Both the position numbers and the translations under genes were made by a program. The notes under the pieces are model-generated. The model was not told the DNA's origin. It made no database searches and saw only the letters and a program-made list of their open reading frames with translations. From Flavobacteriaceae bacterium NBU2977 (GTDB lineage Bacteria; Bacteroidota; Bacteroidia; Flavobacteriales; Flavobacteriaceae): 64,000 nucleotides of DNA. The stretch spans positions 186,001-250,000 of the forward strand of contig JAIOUW010000001.1 in assembly GCA_019931105.1 (NCBI GenBank), read 5' to 3'. Of the stretch, positions 62,642 through 64,000 are shown piece after piece. The first letter of the stretch is position 1. Each line of letters starts with the position of its first letter.

Positions 62642-64000
62642 CTACCTAATGAACAACAGCTCTCGATATTTGGCCAAAGGCCAAACATGATTATCGACCA
62701 AACGCTCGATCCTATCGGAATGAAATCGAATTTCATCAAAAAAAGGTTTGACCTTATCACAATAGGCAACTGCCTTTTTATCGATATCGGTAATGGCGTT
62801 TGCCGTTTTTCGGGCGGTGACCATAGCATCGGTTTTCTGCTTAAGCGCATTAAGGTGGTTCGATAATTCTTCCAAGAGACTCATTTGCCCTGTTGTCATT
62901 TCCTTATGTGCATTGCCATAAATTTCCTTTAGCCCTTTAACATTCTGAATGATGCTGTTTTGATATGCAATCGCCGCCGGAACGATATAGTTGTAAACCA
63001 GTTCAAAGAAAACCCTGCCTTCTATCTGAATGTTCATTATATAGGTCTCAAGTTCGACCTTTTTGCGGGCAGTGACCTCGACCTGATTCATCACGTTCAA
63101 CGCTTTGAACAGTGCCAAGCTCTCTTTTGTGTCAAGTACTTGTAACGCTTCGGGAGTACTTCTATTATTGCTCAGTTTGCGCTTTTTAGCTTCTTTTTCC
63201 CAATCGGCGCTATAACCATCGCCATCAAAGCGTATTCGTTTCGAAGTCTTGATATACTCTCGCAATACATTGAAGACCGCTTCGTCTTTTTTGAGGTTTT
63301 TCTTCTCGATCAAAACATCGACCTCTTTTTTGAAATCGATAAGTTGTTTGGCCACGATCGTATTCAGGACAGTCATCGGTTTGGCACAGTTGGTCTTTGA
63401 TCCAACACCCCTCATTTCAAACTTATTGCCGGTAAAGGCAAACGGAGACGTTCTATTTCTATCCGTATTGTCCAATAATATTTCGGGTATCTTTCCGACA
63501 ACGTTCAACTTCAGTTCGGTTTTTTCCTCAGGGGACAATTTACCATGGGAGACCCCTTCCAACTCATCGAGAACACTGCTCAATTGATCGCCTATAAATA
63601 TCGACATGATCGCCGGAGGCGCCTCATTGGCCCCCAGCCTATGGTCATTACTGGCAGACGCGATGGAAGAACGCAATAATTCTTCATAAGTGTCCACAGC
63701 TTTGATCGTATTGACGAAAAAAGTCAGGAATTGAAGGTTTTTCATCGGCGTAGTGCCCGGACTTAGGAGATTTACGCCCGTATCGGTGGCCAACGACCAA
63801 TTATTATGTTTACCTGAACCGTTGATGCCTTCGAACGGCTTTTCATGAAATAGCACCTTTAAACTATGTCGTTCGGCCACCTTATCCATAACATCCATCA
63901 ATAAGAGATTATGGTCGACCGCAAGATTGGCCTCCTCAAAAACCGGTGCCAATTCAAACTGGTTCGGCGCTACCTCGTTATGGCGCGTCTTTACCGGAAT
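62642..64000 (-). CDS. glnN: Type III glutamine synthetase GlnN, 3' part
   Basis: The last 452 codons of a large glutamine synthetase; the start lies beyond the right edge of the window. KTRHNEVAPNQFELAPVFEE and EKPFEGINGSGKHNNWSLAT are the GSIII signatures; IMNIQIEGRVFFELVYNY and WPLAKYRELLF end the C-terminal domain. It fixes ammonium onto glutamate. It may be functionally linked to glnK-amt 30 kb away. No 5' end, so its regulation cannot be read here. Confidence 0.93.
   Translation of the reverse strand: MPVKTRHNEVAPNQFELAPVFEEANLAVDHNLLLMDVMDKVAERHSLKVLFHEKPFEGINGSGKHNNWSLATDTGVNLLSPGTTPMKNLQFLTFFVNTIKAVDTYEELLRSSIASASNDHRLGANEAPPAIMSIFIGDQLSSVLDELEGVSHGKLSPEEKTELKLNVVGKIPEILLDNTDRNRTSPFAFTGNKFEMRGVGSKTNCAKPMTVLNTIVAKQLIDFKKEVDVLIEKKNLKKDEAVFNVLREYIKTSKRIRFDGDGYSADWEKEAKKRKLSNNRSTPEALQVLDTKESLALFKALNVMNQVEVTARKKVELETYIMNIQIEGRVFFELVYNYIVPAAIAYQNSIIQNVKGLKEIYGNAHKEMTTGQMSLLEELSNHLNALKQKTDAMVTARKTANAITDIDKKAVAYCDKVKPFFDEIRFHSDRIERLVDNHVWPLAKYRELLFIR

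Noticed and set aside
1..64000. tRNA, rRNA, CRISPR or insertion sequence
   Set aside because: Reading the gaps on both strands I saw no cloverleaf with CCA-type acceptor, no rRNA segment, no regularly spaced repeats and no transposase-like protein.

Overview
The window looks like chromosome from a marine member of the Flavobacteriaceae (Bacteroidota), in the broad Maribacter/Zobellia/Muricauda neighbourhood; the genus is inferred. Support: a SusC/SusD pair, Bacteroidota-specific families (DUF3276 PUR-type protein, DUF4920, DUF6268, DUF1684, a two-motif DnaJ, a cyclophilin-FKBP fusion), -7 boxes of the form TAnnTTTG, almost no Shine-Dalgarno sites, several TTG starts and type III glutamine synthetase. 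I see no rRNA, tRNA, CRISPR array, transposase, integrase or phage gene.

Layout. 1-5 kb: half of a heterodimeric ABC exporter, a PUR-type protein and a secreted M14 carboxypeptidase. 4.9-9.6 kb: acyltransferase/BASS transporter pair, redoxin, cupin, DinB/YfiT enzyme, 1-Cys peroxiredoxin, cold-shock protein. 9.6-10.5 kb: a gap without long genes that holds three tandem ~30-residue membrane microproteins. 10.5-24.3 kb, mostly minus strand: dual immunophilin, M28 peptidase/PPK2, sigma-54 activator, DUF6268/MscS, NatAB-like ABC transporter, grpE-dnaJ, an epimerase, DUF4920-mnmD. 24.4-25.4 kb: ilvE. 25.5-27.6 kb: an AT-rich patch of three unrecognised plus-strand genes joined by hairpin-rich linkers. 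27.6-32.2 kb: MazG-like enzyme, small membrane proteins (one a fourth relative of the microproteins), crcB, then glnK-amt-porin. 32.2-45.3 kb: lipoproteins, a hydrolase, MscS, an alanine/glycine symporter with twin palindromic operators, LuxR-type and Lrp regulators, IcmF mutase, purU, DUF4197. 45.7-53.6 kb: membrane AraC regulator followed by susC-susD-lipoprotein. 53.8-64 kb: small secreted proteins, alpha/beta hydrolase, pyrF, prfA, a mini ABC pair, apbE, Rieske protein, purM and the 3' part of glnN.

How genes work together. glnK, amt and the co-directional porin form an ammonium-uptake unit; glnN at the right edge assimilates the product. grpE-dnaJ is a chaperone operon under one strong promoter. 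susC-susD and the third lipoprotein are probably one outer-membrane uptake locus, with the AraC membrane regulator as candidate controller. purU, purM and pyrF belong to one-carbon and nucleotide metabolism.

Most interesting items: (1) four ungapped microprotein paralogues sharing Met1, Phe4, Leu11, Asn15 and Ser22, three of them in tandem; (2) two perfect palindromes with the same ACCTT-N10-AAGGT half-sites, 33 bp apart, just upstream of the alanine/glycine symporter; (3) the AT-rich cassette-like patch at 25.5-27.6 kb; (4) a two-gene mini ABC system with a 101-residue membrane partner.
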